Shown in pieces: positions 30,584 through 39,950 of a DNA stretch of 64,000 bases (position 1 is its first letter; each line of letters starts with the position of its first letter). The notes beneath the pieces were generated by a model that was not told the origin of the DNA, did no database searches, and saw nothing but the letters and a program-made list of their open reading frames with translations. The DNA is from an uncultured Bacteroidales bacterium (GTDB lineage Bacteria > Bacteroidota > Bacteroidia > Bacteroidales > Bacteroidaceae): NCBI GenBank assembly GCA_902801325.1, contig CADCHQ010000016.1, positions 1 to 64,000 of the forward strand. The letters run 5' to 3'. A program made the translations under genes and the position numbers.

Positions 30584-31765
30584 TTAATACTCGCACTCAA
30601 TAGTCACATTATCTACGCAGAAAACACTGCCCGGAGCACCCTCAAATGAAGCACCCTCGATACTGCTGGCAAAGCTGATGGTCATGCTATAACCATTGTT
30701 CTCAAGCAACTCGGAATCCAATTCACTAGTGTAATTAAGTGACATTTCAAAGCTCGTCCATTCATCAGTCTCCACAACACCAGTTATACGAGCCAGACCC
30801 ACGATTGCCGGACTTGTAAGCACATCGTCTCCGTAAAGAAGTACTTGATTGCCATCAGCATCCTGATTGCGATACATTACGCAATAAATATCAGGTTGGT
30901 CTACGCGGTCAACTGCATTTCCTTTGCGATCTTGGAACCGCTCGCCTGCCTTGAATTTATACCAACCGGTTACCTTTACGGGCTTGTGCTTGAAAGGAAG
31001 ACCGAAACGGGTTGCAGCCATAGCATCCTTCAAAGCATTGGCAACGTCGAACGTTCCGATAAACAGGTTACCTGCAGCCAAACGCATGTTTACCATGCGA
31101 CCAAAAGCACCCGTGTCACGTGTCTCCAGTTTCAAATAAGGACCACCATCAACGCCACCTGTCTGCACACCCAAAGTAGGATATTCTTCAACCTTGGCAC
31201 TCGACTTGCTCAAATTAAAACCTGGGTTACCAGTAGCCCATTGGTCGTAACTGATGCTATTTTCCTCGACACCGTACCAAACATGGTACTTGCCTGTGCT
31301 GTTAAGCTCGAAATAGTCGAAAGTAATGTTCATGAACAAGTGCTCCCTTTCAGGTGCCTGGTCGTGAACGATATTGATGCGATAGAGTCGAGCCCATCTG
31401 CCATCCTGAGAAACGATGCGGAATTGGCGAACCTGCTCGTTAGAGAAATCCACCAATGAACCTTGCTTGAAAGGTACATATTCGCCATTCTCCATGATAT
31501 AAGGCTTTGCGCCAGGTGTCAGTTTCAGATTCAAGGGCAACTCTCCCACATTCTTATCATAGCGAATGAGGAAACCTACGCTATCAACAGCAGAAGAAAC
31601 AACCTGCAAGGTGTCATATTCATGATAAAAAACGCTTTCAGCATCTGCCATCGTCAAGCTTACTTCTTCGATGTCGCACTCTGCATTCAGGGGTTCATCA
31701 CCAATACAGCTTCCCATCAACATTCCCAGCAATGCGAGTGACGGTAAAAGAAATTTCTTCATCAT
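30584..31765 (-). CDS. PCMD-domain lipoprotein
   Basis: A 393-aa predicted lipoprotein with lipobox LMGSC (Cys at about 20). It has an N-terminal immunoglobulin-like region (about 30-125) and a C-terminal beta-sandwich of the PCMD type (LMNITFDYFELN, GPYLKLETRD, PVKVTGWYKFKAG, SVFCVDNVTIECEY). PCMD proteins are thought to bind or act on glycans, but no activity is established. First gene of the exported-protein group; only a weak promoter-like TTCCTTTG (31815-31822, minus strand) is visible upstream. Confidence 0.82.
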   Translation of the reverse strand: MMKKFLLPSLALLGMLMGSCIGDEPLNAECDIEEVSLTMADAESVFYHEYDTLQVVSSAVDSVGFLIRYDKNVGELPLNLKLTPGAKPYIMENGEYVPFKQGSLVDFSNEQVRQFRIVSQDGRWARLYRINIVHDQAPEREHLFMNITFDYFELNSTGKYHVWYGVEENSISYDQWATGNPGFNLSKSSAKVEEYPTLGVQTGGVDGGPYLKLETRDTGAFGRMVNMRLAAGNLFIGTFDVANALKDAMAATRFGLPFKHKPVKVTGWYKFKAGERFQDRKGNAVDRVDQPDIYCVMYRNQDADGNQVLLYGDDVLTSPAIVGLARITGVVETDEWTSFEMSLNYTSELDSELLENNGYSMTISFASSIEGASFEGAPGSVFCVDNVTIECEY

Positions 31766-32018
31766 ATTTCGTTAAAAAATTATCTAATAATGTCCTTTTC
31801 CTTAAAAACGAGTGCAAAGGAACACAATTTCTCTCATACGCGCGAGGAATTTTGGTATTATCAGTTCAAAATACCCAAATTTCATCGGTTTTACCTTTCA
31901 AAATCGTCTCAGGAGACATATTCGAAACACCTTGCTCAAAAGTAGGATTTCTATCGATGAAATGGGCGATTTTTGACGGAAAAGCACATCCGTTTCAGCA
32001 AATCTAAATGCGACTTTC

Positions 32019-32106
32019 GTCGTACCTAGGTTCGAGTGTAATCGAACAAGCGTACGAGGCAAATCGAACATAGGTTCAAGTGCAATCGAACAAGGGTTCA
32101 ATATTT
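32019..32106 (+). repeat. array D: 22-bp periodic intergenic repeat
   Basis: Four units start at 32019, 32041, 32063 and 32085. Three begin ATCGAACA and the core is ACATAGGTTCAAGTG or ACCTAGGTTCGAGTG. It sits in the divergent gap between the PCMD lipoprotein and rsmH (31766-32395), which also holds an AT-rich/CGCG tract (32209-32232) and a promoter-like box before rsmH, but no gene. Confidence 0.75.
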
Positions 32107-32208
32107 CCCCAGAACAGGAATGCCAAAAGAGAGAAAAAGGATGAGAATACAAATTTCTAAACCTGCCAAATAACGCTGCCTTGGAAGATGTCAAGAAAAG
32201 AGCATACA

Positions 32209-32232
32209 TTATTATATTATAACGCGCGCACG
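32209..32232 (+). other. AT-rich tract joined to a CGCGCGC run
   Basis: ATTATTATATTATAA is followed directly by CGCGCGCACG. It matches the layout at 5501-5530, again about 100 bp or less beyond a 22-bp array. Confidence 0.6.
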
Positions 32233-32350
32233 TATAAAAGAAAGCCCTAAAAAGAGCCCTTTCTGACCCCCTTCCGCAACACGGCAAAAAAAATGCAAAA
32301 TTTTGAAAAATAAATTTAGATTTTAAAACCGAAATATGAAAGTTTTTTTG

Positions 32351-32358
32351 TACCTTTA
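32351..32358 (+). promoter_or_regulatory. candidate promoter of the division/cell-wall cluster
   Basis: TACCTTTA followed by C resembles the -7 box TAnnTTTG with one mismatch, 38 bp before the rsmH ATG. No TTTG lies at the expected distance, so this is tentative. Confidence 0.4.
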
Positions 32359-32395
32359 CGCCCGAATATCGACTGAATTAGATTTTTCACTGAAA

Positions 32396-33304
32396 ATGAG
32401 TTACGACTACCACACTCCTGTAATGCTTCAAGAAGCACTCGAAGGCCTGCAAATCAGACCCGACGGAGTGTATGTAGATGTAACCTTTGGAGGTGGGGGA
32501 CACAGCAAAGAAATACTGAATCGCCTTGGCATCTGCGGACACCTTTACGGCTTCGACCAAGACCTTGACGCCATAGCTGGAGCACCCGAGGACGAACGCT
32601 TCACCTTTGTCAGGAGCAATTTCCGTTACCTACAGAACTGGATGCAATATTACGAGTGCGAGCACGTGGATGGAATCTTAGCCGACCTAGGTGTGAGCAG
32701 TCATCATCTGGATGAGGGAGAGCGCGGATTCAGTTTTCGCTTTGACGCGCCCTTGGACATGCGCATGAACCAACGCGCACGCTTGACGGCACACACCGTA
32801 GTCAACACCTACTCGGAAAACCAGTTGGCCGACATCTTCTACCTGTACGGCGAACTGAAACAAAGCCGACGCCTGGCAGCCGCATTAGTGAAGGCTCGCT
32901 CTATCAACCCGATAAACACCACTGGCGAACTAGCGCAGGTGCTGACTCCTCTGGTGGGACAATCGCGAGAGAAGAAAGATCTGGCACGCGTGTTCCAAGC
33001 GCTTCGCATAGAGGTAAACGGCGAAATGCTGGCCTTGAGACAAATGTTGACAGCAGCAACGAACCTGCTTGCACCCAGAGGGCGACTGGTAGTGCTGACT
33101 TACCACTCGCTGGAAGACCGCATGGTGAAAAACATTATGCGAAGTGGCAACCCCGAGGGCGAGGTGGAGCAAGACATCTATGGCAACATCCTTGCACCCT
33201 TGCGTGCAGTAGGGAAGATGCAAGTTCCAAGCGACGAGGAACAAAATCAAAACCCCCGCAGTCGTAGTGCCAAGCTACGCGTAGCGGAGAAGGTTGAGTG
33301 TTGA
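32396..33304 (+). CDS. rsmH: 16S rRNA m4C1402 methyltransferase RsmH
   Basis: SAM-dependent N4-methylation of C1402 of 16S rRNA. A protein of about 302 aa from ATG 32396 (MSYDYHTPVMLQEALEGL); an upstream in-frame ATG (32336) overlaps the promoter region and adds residues outside the family. The SAM-binding motif DVTFGGGGHS, LADLGVSSHHLD, the FRFDAPLDMRM block and LVVLTYHSLEDRMVK are all present. First gene of a 12-gene plus-strand cluster. The usual preceding gene mraZ is absent; array D is there instead. Confidence 0.95.
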   Translation: MSYDYHTPVMLQEALEGLQIRPDGVYVDVTFGGGGHSKEILNRLGICGHLYGFDQDLDAIAGAPEDERFTFVRSNFRYLQNWMQYYECEHVDGILADLGVSSHHLDEGERGFSFRFDAPLDMRMNQRARLTAHTVVNTYSENQLADIFYLYGELKQSRRLAAALVKARSINPINTTGELAQVLTPLVGQSREKKDLARVFQALRIEVNGEMLALRQMLTAATNLLAPRGRLVVLTYHSLEDRMVKNIMRSGNPEGEVEQDIYGNILAPLRAVGKMQVPSDEEQNQNPRSRSAKLRVAEKVEC

Positions 33305-33324
33305 AATTTGAGTATTTAGATTAA

Positions 33325-33753
33325 ATGGACGAAATAAAGAAGAAAGATACTGAAGACGTGAAGACCCAAAGGCAACAGCAACGCCGTCGCTTGTGGGGTT
33401 CTCTCTTCACAGAAGGTGAATCGGACGCCAACGAGAGCAAAAGTATTGGCGACGTGGTGCGTTCGATAAAAATCGACGGAGAAATGTTTTTCCGCCAGAT
33501 TCCTTTGCTTTTGCTGATACTGGCAGGCATATTGCTTATGGTGACCAATCGCTATCAAGCCCAGCAGGAAATAATCCAGAAGGAACAACTGCAAAAGGAA
33601 GTGGAAGACTGGCGATTCCGCTCACTCACCCGTTCGAGTGAGCTGACGACGAAGACACGTCAAAGCCAAATCGAAGAACGACTGAAGGCTTGGGGCGACA
33701 GTTCCATAACTACGCCCAAGGAACCGCCTTTCACAATTAACCCCAATGATTAA
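33325..33753 (+). CDS. ftsL: FtsL-like division protein
   Basis: A 142-aa bitopic membrane protein: cytoplasmic N-terminus of about 55 residues rich in charge, one membrane helix (IPLLLLILAGILLMV, near 59-74) and a periplasmic heptad-rich segment (QQEIIQKEQLQKEVEDWRF). Position between rsmH and ftsI, size and topology fit FtsL, which joins FtsB/FtsQ to recruit FtsW-FtsI. Sequence conservation in this family is low, so position is the main evidence. Confidence 0.82.
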   Translation: MDEIKKKDTEDVKTQRQQQRRRLWGSLFTEGESDANESKSIGDVVRSIKIDGEMFFRQIPLLLLILAGILLMVTNRYQAQQEIIQKEQLQKEVEDWRFRSLTRSSELTTKTRQSQIEERLKAWGDSSITTPKEPPFTINPND

Positions 33754-33759
33754 GCACAC

Positions 33760-35808
33760 ATGGCAAGTAACAATAGAAAATCCATCAAGCGCTTCCGAAT
33801 GATACTGATAGGTATCTGTCTCATTGGGGCATATATCCTAGGCACAGCCCTGAAGACCATGCTTGTGCAGGCCGATTACTGGAGGCAGGTAGGCAAGCGG
33901 TTCGAATCGGACAGCATCGTCGTCCCTGCCATGCGTGGCAATATCCTGTCGTCCGACGGTCGGGTAATGGTGGCTTCACTACCCAAATATCGACTATTCA
34001 TGGACTATGTTGTCATCGACAAAGACTCGACAGCCCGTGTTAAGGCACAAGCCTGGCGTGATTCGATGGTGAACTGCAAGGCCGATAGCATTGCCGAGGG
34101 ACTTGCACGCATCTTCCCTGATAAATCGAAGCAATGGTTCAAAGACCGTTTCCTCGAGGGAAGAAGACGCAATTCACACGCCTGGAACCTCTATCCCAAA
34201 ATGGCCAGCTACATCCAATACAAGCAAGTGAAAGAACTGCCCTTGCTATGCGAATCACCTTTGAAGGGCGGCTTCAATCCAGAGCGCATCATGCTTCGCG
34301 TGAAACCTTATGGTTCACTTGCCAGCCGAACATTGGGCGATGTAGCAAAGGACTCCCTCTCCGACTCCATACGTGGAACGAGCGGTTTGGAATGGTGCTA
34401 CGACACTCTCATGCGTGGTCAGGACGGCATCAAACACCGTTCACGCGTCTATAAGCAAACCGTCGATTTCTTCGATACAGAGCCTGTCAACGGACACGAT
34501 TTGGTATCAACTATCGACGTTACTATGCAGGACATTGCCGAAAAGGCTATCGTCAACAAACTGAAAGAGGTGAACGGCGACAAGGGCGTAGTCATCCTGA
34601 TGGAAGTGAAGACGGGCGACATCAAGGCAATGGTCAGCATGACCCGCTATCGCAACGAACAAACTGGCGAAAGCGTATACATCGAGGCACAGAACGACGC
34701 CATCAATGCCCTATGGGAACCTGGTTCCACCTTCAAGACAGGTAGTATCATGGTGGCTTTGGAAGATAGGAAGATTACGCCCGAAACTACCGTTGAGACG
34801 GGTAGTGGCATATATATCATGCATGGCCGACCCATGAAGGACCACAACTGGCATCGTGGTGGATATGGCACTTTGAACGTAACTCAGGTACTCGAATATA
34901 GTTCAAATGTTGGTGTGAGCCGCCTCATCGATGATGCCTATCACGATTGTCCGGAGAAGTATGTGCAAGGACTCTACAACCTCGGTGTGGGTATTGATTT
35001 GGGATTGCCCATGGGAGCTAAGCCACGTGTCCGCATGCCCAATACCGACAAGATAAAGGGCAACTGGTCAAAGACCGCTTTGGCGTGGATGAGTATCGGC
35101 TATGAAACCATGATTCCTCCCATCAGCACCGTAGCCTTCTACAATGCTATTGCGAACAACGGACGCTTTGTCCGTCCACGATTCGTGAAGGCTGAAATGC
35201 AAAACGGTCAAGTCATTCGGGAGTTCCCAGTTGAAGTCATAAAGGAACGCATCTGCTCTCCCCACACCTTACGCGATATTCGTACCATTCTTGAGAAAGT
35301 AGTCAGTGAGGGTCTGGGTAAGAAAGCAGGCAACAAACGTTTCAAGGTAAGTGGAAAGACTGGAACGGCACAGGTGGCCGAGAACGGAAGTTACGCCAGC
35401 CACGCCTATATGGTTAGCTTCTGCGGATACTTCCCCAGCGATGATCCAAAGTATTCGTGCATCGTTTGTATCCGCAAACGCGGCCTGCCGGCATCAGGAG
35501 GCGGACAATGCGGTCCTGTATTCAGTGAGATTAGCCAGCTGGTGATGAACCAAGGCGTATACCGCGACCCACGCGAAGCATCTGATTCCACCAGCATCTT
35601 TACCCCCGAACTGGTTCGTGAGAAAACTAATATGGTGGCAGGTGAAGTTCCTGACGTGGTAGGCATGGGTGCTCGCAAAGCCGTTTATGCCTTGCAAAGC
35701 GCAGGGTTGAGAGTGCGTTTAAGGGGTGCTGGTGTCGTACAAGAGCAGAGCATACCTGCCGGCACTAAGAATGCAAAAGGAAGAACAATTACAATAAACC
35801 TAAAATAA
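33760..35808 (+). CDS. ftsI: division transpeptidase FtsI (PBP3) with PASTA domain
   Basis: Class B penicillin-binding protein cross-linking septal peptidoglycan. At 682 aa it has a short cytoplasmic tail, one membrane helix (about 12-30), a pedestal region and a transpeptidase domain with Ser323 in STFK, the SSN motif (SSNVGVSR) and KTG at 533-535. A single C-terminal PASTA domain (GEVPDVVGMGARKAVYAL, about 630-680) follows, usual in Bacteroidetes though absent in E. coli FtsI. It starts 6 bp after the ftsL-like gene. Confidence 0.94.
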   Translation: MASNNRKSIKRFRMILIGICLIGAYILGTALKTMLVQADYWRQVGKRFESDSIVVPAMRGNILSSDGRVMVASLPKYRLFMDYVVIDKDSTARVKAQAWRDSMVNCKADSIAEGLARIFPDKSKQWFKDRFLEGRRRNSHAWNLYPKMASYIQYKQVKELPLLCESPLKGGFNPERIMLRVKPYGSLASRTLGDVAKDSLSDSIRGTSGLEWCYDTLMRGQDGIKHRSRVYKQTVDFFDTEPVNGHDLVSTIDVTMQDIAEKAIVNKLKEVNGDKGVVILMEVKTGDIKAMVSMTRYRNEQTGESVYIEAQNDAINALWEPGSTFKTGSIMVALEDRKITPETTVETGSGIYIMHGRPMKDHNWHRGGYGTLNVTQVLEYSSNVGVSRLIDDAYHDCPEKYVQGLYNLGVGIDLGLPMGAKPRVRMPNTDKIKGNWSKTALAWMSIGYETMIPPISTVAFYNAIANNGRFVRPRFVKAEMQNGQVIREFPVEVIKERICSPHTLRDIRTILEKVVSEGLGKKAGNKRFKVSGKTGTAQVAENGSYASHAYMVSFCGYFPSDDPKYSCIVCIRKRGLPASGGGQCGPVFSEISQLVMNQGVYRDPREASDSTSIFTPELVREKTNMVAGEVPDVVGMGARKAVYALQSAGLRVRLRGAGVVQEQSIPAGTKNAKGRTITINLK

Positions 35809-35838
35809 AAACGTCTTATCAGGATAATTTAGAGCATA

Positions 35839-37293
35839 ATGACAATAAAGCAACTGATTGAAGAAGCGAAGCCCCTGAAGATTGTTGGCAATGACAACAT
35901 CGAAGTAACGGGCATAGAAATAGACTCGAGACGTATCGGACCAGGTAATGCCTTTATAGCCATGAAGGGTACGCAAGTGGACGGACACCAGTTCATCCCC
36001 AAAGCATTGGAACTGGGTGCGACCTGCATCGTTTGCGAGACACTTCCTACTGAACTGCAAGAAGGTGTTACCTACGTTCAATACGAAAGTACAGAAAGCG
36101 TTGCTGGAGCATTGGCCACACACTTCTATGGTGACCCAACAAAGCGGATGAAGTTGATCGGTGTTACTGGCACCAATGGTAAAACCACCATTGCAACCTT
36201 GCTTTACACCATGTTCCGCCAATTTGGATACAAAGTGGGATTGTGCAGCACAGTCTGCAACTATATCGATGGACGGGCTATCCCCACGGAATGCACCACC
36301 CCAGACCCTATCACACTCAACCGTCTTTTAGGACAAATGGCCGATGAGGGTTGTCAATACGCCTTCATGGAAGTAAGTTCACATGCTGTCGTTCAACACC
36401 GCATAGGTGGACTAACCTTTGCTGGCGGATTATTTACAAACTTAACCCGCGACCATCTGGACTATCACAAGACCTTTGAGGCCTATCGCGATGCCAAGAA
36501 GGGATTCTTCGACATGTTGCCCAAGGATGCTTTCGCCATCACCAATGCCGATGACAAGAACGGCATGTTCATGGTTCAAAACACTCAAGCAACAGTTCGC
36601 ACTTATGCCCAACGCACGTCTGCCGACTTCAAAGCCCGCATTCTTGAAGAAGGCTTCGAGGGTATGAACCTAAACATCGACGGACGAGAGGTGTTTGTAC
36701 AATTTGTCGGACGCTTCAATGTCAGCAACCTGCTGGCTGTATATGGGGCAGCTATCATGATGGGTAAAGACCCAGAAGAAGTGCTTATTGCCTTGAGTAC
36801 GATGAAGCCCGTTAACGGACGATTCGAAGCCATACGCAGTCGTGAAGGCGTAACTGCTATCGTCGATTATGCTCACACGCCTGATGCTTTGGTCAATGTC
36901 CTGTCTACAATCAACGAAGTCTTACAGAAGAAAGGGCAATGCTGGACAGTCTGCGGTGCTGGCGGTAATCGCGACAAGGGCAAACGCCCGCTTATGGCAC
37001 AAGAAGCCGTCAGGAACAGCGACCGCGTCATCATCACAAGCGACAACCCTCGCTTCGAGGAACCACAAGACATCATCAACGATATGCTGGCCGGACTTAC
37101 GGACGAAGAGCGCCGTACAGTGATAACCATTGTCGACCGTCGCGAAGCCATTCGCACGGCTTGCATGTTGGCAAAGCCTGGAGATGTTGTGCTGGTGGCT
37201 GGCAAAGGACACGAAGACTATCAAATCATACAAGGCGTGAAGCATCACTTCGATGACCATGAGGTCATCCGTGAGTGCTTTGGAATAAGTTGA
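35839..37293 (+). CDS. murE: UDP-MurNAc-tripeptide synthetase MurE
   Basis: Adds the third amino acid to UDP-MurNAc-L-Ala-D-Glu. The 484-aa protein has the ATP site [16 protein letters not shown], and the DNPR motif ([10 protein letters not shown]) that reads out meso-diaminopimelate, so the peptidoglycan is predicted to be of the mDAP type. It starts 30 bp after ftsI. Confidence 0.96.
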   Translation: MTIKQLIEEAKPLKIVGNDNIEVTGIEIDSRRIGPGNAFIAMKGTQVDGHQFIPKALELGATCIVCETLPTELQEGVTYVQYESTESVAGALATHFYGDPTKRMKLIGVTGTNGKTTIATLLYTMFRQFGYKVGLCSTVCNYIDGRAIPTECTTPDPITLNRLLGQMADEGCQYAFMEVSSHAVVQHRIGGLTFAGGLFTNLTRDHLDYHKTFEAYRDAKKGFFDMLPKDAFAITNADDKNGMFMVQNTQATVRTYAQRTSADFKARILEEGFEGMNLNIDGREVFVQFVGRFNVSNLLAVYGAAIMMGKDPEEVLIALSTMKPVNGRFEAIRSREGVTAIVDYAHTPDALVNVLSTINEVLQKKGQCWTVCGAGGNRDKGKRPLMAQEAVRNSDRVIITSDNPRFEEPQDIINDMLAGLTDEERRTVITIVDRREAIRTACMLAKPGDVVLVAGKGHEDYQIIQGVKHHFDDHEVIRECFGIS

Positions 37294-37327
37294 CAATTGA
37301 GAAGAAACTAGTAATTCGTAATAAAAG

Positions 37328-38590
37328 ATGTTATACTATCTCTTTAGATATCTCGGCCAGTTTGGAATTCCTGGAGCCCATCTGTGGTCCTACATCTCCT
37401 TCCGTGCCATCCTCACTTTGGTGCTCTCTCTTATCATCAGCATCTGGTTTGGAGAATATTTCATCAAATGGATGAAGCGCCATAATGCCAGCGAGGCTCA
37501 ACGCGACATAACCATAGATCCCTATGGCGTGGAAAAGAAAGGTGTACCTACAATGGGTGGTATTATTATCATTCTGGCCACAGTGGTTCCCTGCCTGTTG
37601 CTTGGTCGTTTGCGCAACATCTATATGTTGTTGATGATTGTCACCACCTTATGGTTGGGAGGCATCGGCTTTGTTGATGATTATATTAAGATGAAGATTT
37701 CGAAGGACGGGTTACGCCCCATCCTGAAACTGGCAGGTCAGGCTCTGTTGGGTCTTGGCATTGGACTGACGTTATGGCTTAGTCCCGATGCCGTGATTCG
37801 TGAGAATGTTCAAGTTTCAAACGAAAACGGAACTGAGGTCGTGTACAAGAGTGAACCCGTCAAAAGCACCATAACAACCATCCCCTTCGTCAAGAACAAC
37901 AACCTCAGCTATACGGAGGCCATGAATTGGACAGGCAAATATAAGAACGCCGCCGGATGGATTCTGTTTGTCCTTGTCACCACCTTTGTGGTTATGGCTG
38001 TCAGCAATGGTTCGAACCTAAACGACGGTATGGACGGTATGTGCGCTGGAAATTCAGCCATCATCGTCTTTGCCCTTGCCATCCTAACCTATACGAGTAG
38101 TCACATCGGAATGGCCTCATACCTCAATATCATGTATGTGCCTGGAAGTGAAGAACTGGTTATCTTCCTCATGGCCTTCATGGGTGGGCTGATAGGTTTC
38201 CTATGGTATAATGCTTATCCGGCTCAGGTATTTATGGGTGACACGGGTAGTCTGGCCATTGGTGGTATTATTGCAGTAGTATGCGTCATCATCCACAAGG
38301 AACTACTCATTCCTGTATTGTGTTTCGTGTTCTTGTGCGAAAGTGTCAGCGTACTATTGCAAACCAACTATGCCAAGATGGGCAACCGTCGGGGACTGAA
38401 ATGGAGAGTCTTCAAACGTGCACCTATACACGATGCCTTCCGAATCAAGCCTGGTCAACTATCTCCTGATTTACGAATCTTATGGAATTGGCCAAAGGGT
38501 TGCTGGTTGGAGTCTAAGATCACCACCCGTTTCTGGATTGTAACCGTCATCACATCTGCATTAGCCATCATAACGCTGAAGATTAGATAA
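37328..38590 (+). CDS. mraY: phospho-MurNAc-pentapeptide translocase MraY
   Basis: Transfers phospho-MurNAc-pentapeptide to undecaprenyl phosphate, forming lipid I. The 420-aa, roughly ten-helix membrane protein has the catalytic Asp pair in GFVDDYIKMK, the NLNDGMDG motif and the GDTGSLAIGG loop. A periplasmic or cytoplasmic insertion around residues 155-190 makes it longer than E. coli MraY (360 aa), typical of Bacteroidetes. Confidence 0.96.
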   Translation: MLYYLFRYLGQFGIPGAHLWSYISFRAILTLVLSLIISIWFGEYFIKWMKRHNASEAQRDITIDPYGVEKKGVPTMGGIIIILATVVPCLLLGRLRNIYMLLMIVTTLWLGGIGFVDDYIKMKISKDGLRPILKLAGQALLGLGIGLTLWLSPDAVIRENVQVSNENGTEVVYKSEPVKSTITTIPFVKNNNLSYTEAMNWTGKYKNAAGWILFVLVTTFVVMAVSNGSNLNDGMDGMCAGNSAIIVFALAILTYTSSHIGMASYLNIMYVPGSEELVIFLMAFMGGLIGFLWYNAYPAQVFMGDTGSLAIGGIIAVVCVIIHKELLIPVLCFVFLCESVSVLLQTNYAKMGNRRGLKWRVFKRAPIHDAFRIKPGQLSPDLRILWNWPKGCWLESKITTRFWIVTVITSALAIITLKIR

Positions 38591-38605
38591 AGAGAGATTG
38601 AGAAT

Positions 38606-39931
38606 ATGAGAAAGATTGTTATACTTGGTGCCGCAGAAAGCGGAATAGGCACAGCCATCCTAGCCCAAAAGCAAGGATGGAATGTGTTTGTCAGTGACAT
38701 GGGCGTCATCAAGGACCATTATAAAGAGCAACTCGATTCACATCACATACAATGGGAAGAGGGCGGACATACTGAAGCCCGCATCTTAGATGCCGATACT
38801 ATAGTAAAGAGTCCGGGCATACCTGATACGGCACCAATCGTACGCAGGCTCATTGACCAGGGAACGCCCATTCTCTCTGAACTGGAATTTGCCCAACCAT
38901 ACAGTCATGGAAGGACAATATGCATCACGGGGTCAAATGGCAAGACCACAACAACAAGCCTCATTTACTACATCATGAAGAAATGGGGTGTCGATGTTGG
39001 CTTGGCTGGGAACATAGGACGCTCTTATGCCCTGCAGGTAGCCGAAGAAGACCATGACTGGTATGTACTAGAGATTAGTTCTTTCCAACTCGACAATATG
39101 TTCCAGTTCCGTGCAGACATTGCCGTACTAATGAACATCACTCCTGACCATCTGGATCGCTATGAGTTCAACTTGCAGAACTATGTCGATTCGAAGATGC
39201 GCATTATCCAGAATCAAACCGACAAAGACATCTTTGTCTTCTGGCAACAAGACGAGCATATCGAAAACGAATTACAAAAGCGTGCTGAAGGCTATAGTCC
39301 CAAACCTACACCCTCGTCACAACCGGCAAGAGAAGGCAAGCCCACATTATGTCCTTTCAAAGACAGCGATTTTGAGAGTCTTAATCTAACATTCTCTCAA
39401 ATGGGCCAGCATAACAAGCGAAACGCATTAGCGGCTTATCTTGCAACCAAGCAGGCTGGTGCTCCTGAGGAACTCATTCGGCAATGTCTTAATGACTTCC
39501 CAGGTGTGGAACACCGATTGGAACGTGTAATAGAGCGCGATGGGGTATTGTACATCAACGACTCGAAGGCAACAAATGTCGATGCATGTTACGTTGCACT
39601 GCAAGCCATGAATCGTCCTACCATCCTTATCGTAGGTGGACGCGACAAAGGCAACGACTATTCTGTGCTCTTCGATATTGTAAAAGAGAAGTGTGCCGGA
39701 CTAGTATATCTGGGAGCTGACAATGAGAAATTACATCAGTCATTCGACCATCTGGGACTCCCCATTGCTGACACCCACAGCATGAAAGATTGTGTTGAAG
39801 CGTGCATGCGTATGGCAAAAGCGGGTGACGTAGTATTGTTAAGCCCTTGTTGTGCCAGTTTTGATTTATTCAAGAACATGGAGGATCGAGGCGAACAATT
39901 CAAGTCCCTCGTACGCACATGCAATATATAA
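38606..39931 (+). CDS. murD: UDP-MurNAc-L-Ala-D-Glu ligase MurD
   Basis: Adds D-glutamate to UDP-MurNAc-L-alanine. The 441-aa protein has the ATP site ITGSNGKTTTTS, the central NITPDHLDRYE motif and the C-terminal NDSKATNVDA. A Pro/Ser-rich stretch (KPTPSSQPAREGKPT, near residue 235) sits in a surface loop and looks like a lineage-specific insertion. It starts 15 bp after mraY. Confidence 0.96.
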   Translation: MRKIVILGAAESGIGTAILAQKQGWNVFVSDMGVIKDHYKEQLDSHHIQWEEGGHTEARILDADTIVKSPGIPDTAPIVRRLIDQGTPILSELEFAQPYSHGRTICITGSNGKTTTTSLIYYIMKKWGVDVGLAGNIGRSYALQVAEEDHDWYVLEISSFQLDNMFQFRADIAVLMNITPDHLDRYEFNLQNYVDSKMRIIQNQTDKDIFVFWQQDEHIENELQKRAEGYSPKPTPSSQPAREGKPTLCPFKDSDFESLNLTFSQMGQHNKRNALAAYLATKQAGAPEELIRQCLNDFPGVEHRLERVIERDGVLYINDSKATNVDACYVALQAMNRPTILIVGGRDKGNDYSVLFDIVKEKCAGLVYLGADNEKLHQSFDHLGLPIADTHSMKDCVEACMRMAKAGDVVLLSPCCASFDLFKNMEDRGEQFKSLVRTCNI

Positions 39932-39950
39932 AAGGTAAGGAAATTAGAAG

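Noticed and set aside
31732..32287. ORFs in the gap before rsmH (91 aa plus, 129 aa minus)
   Set aside because: They cross array D and the CGCG tract, lack motifs and lie in the control region of two divergent genes.
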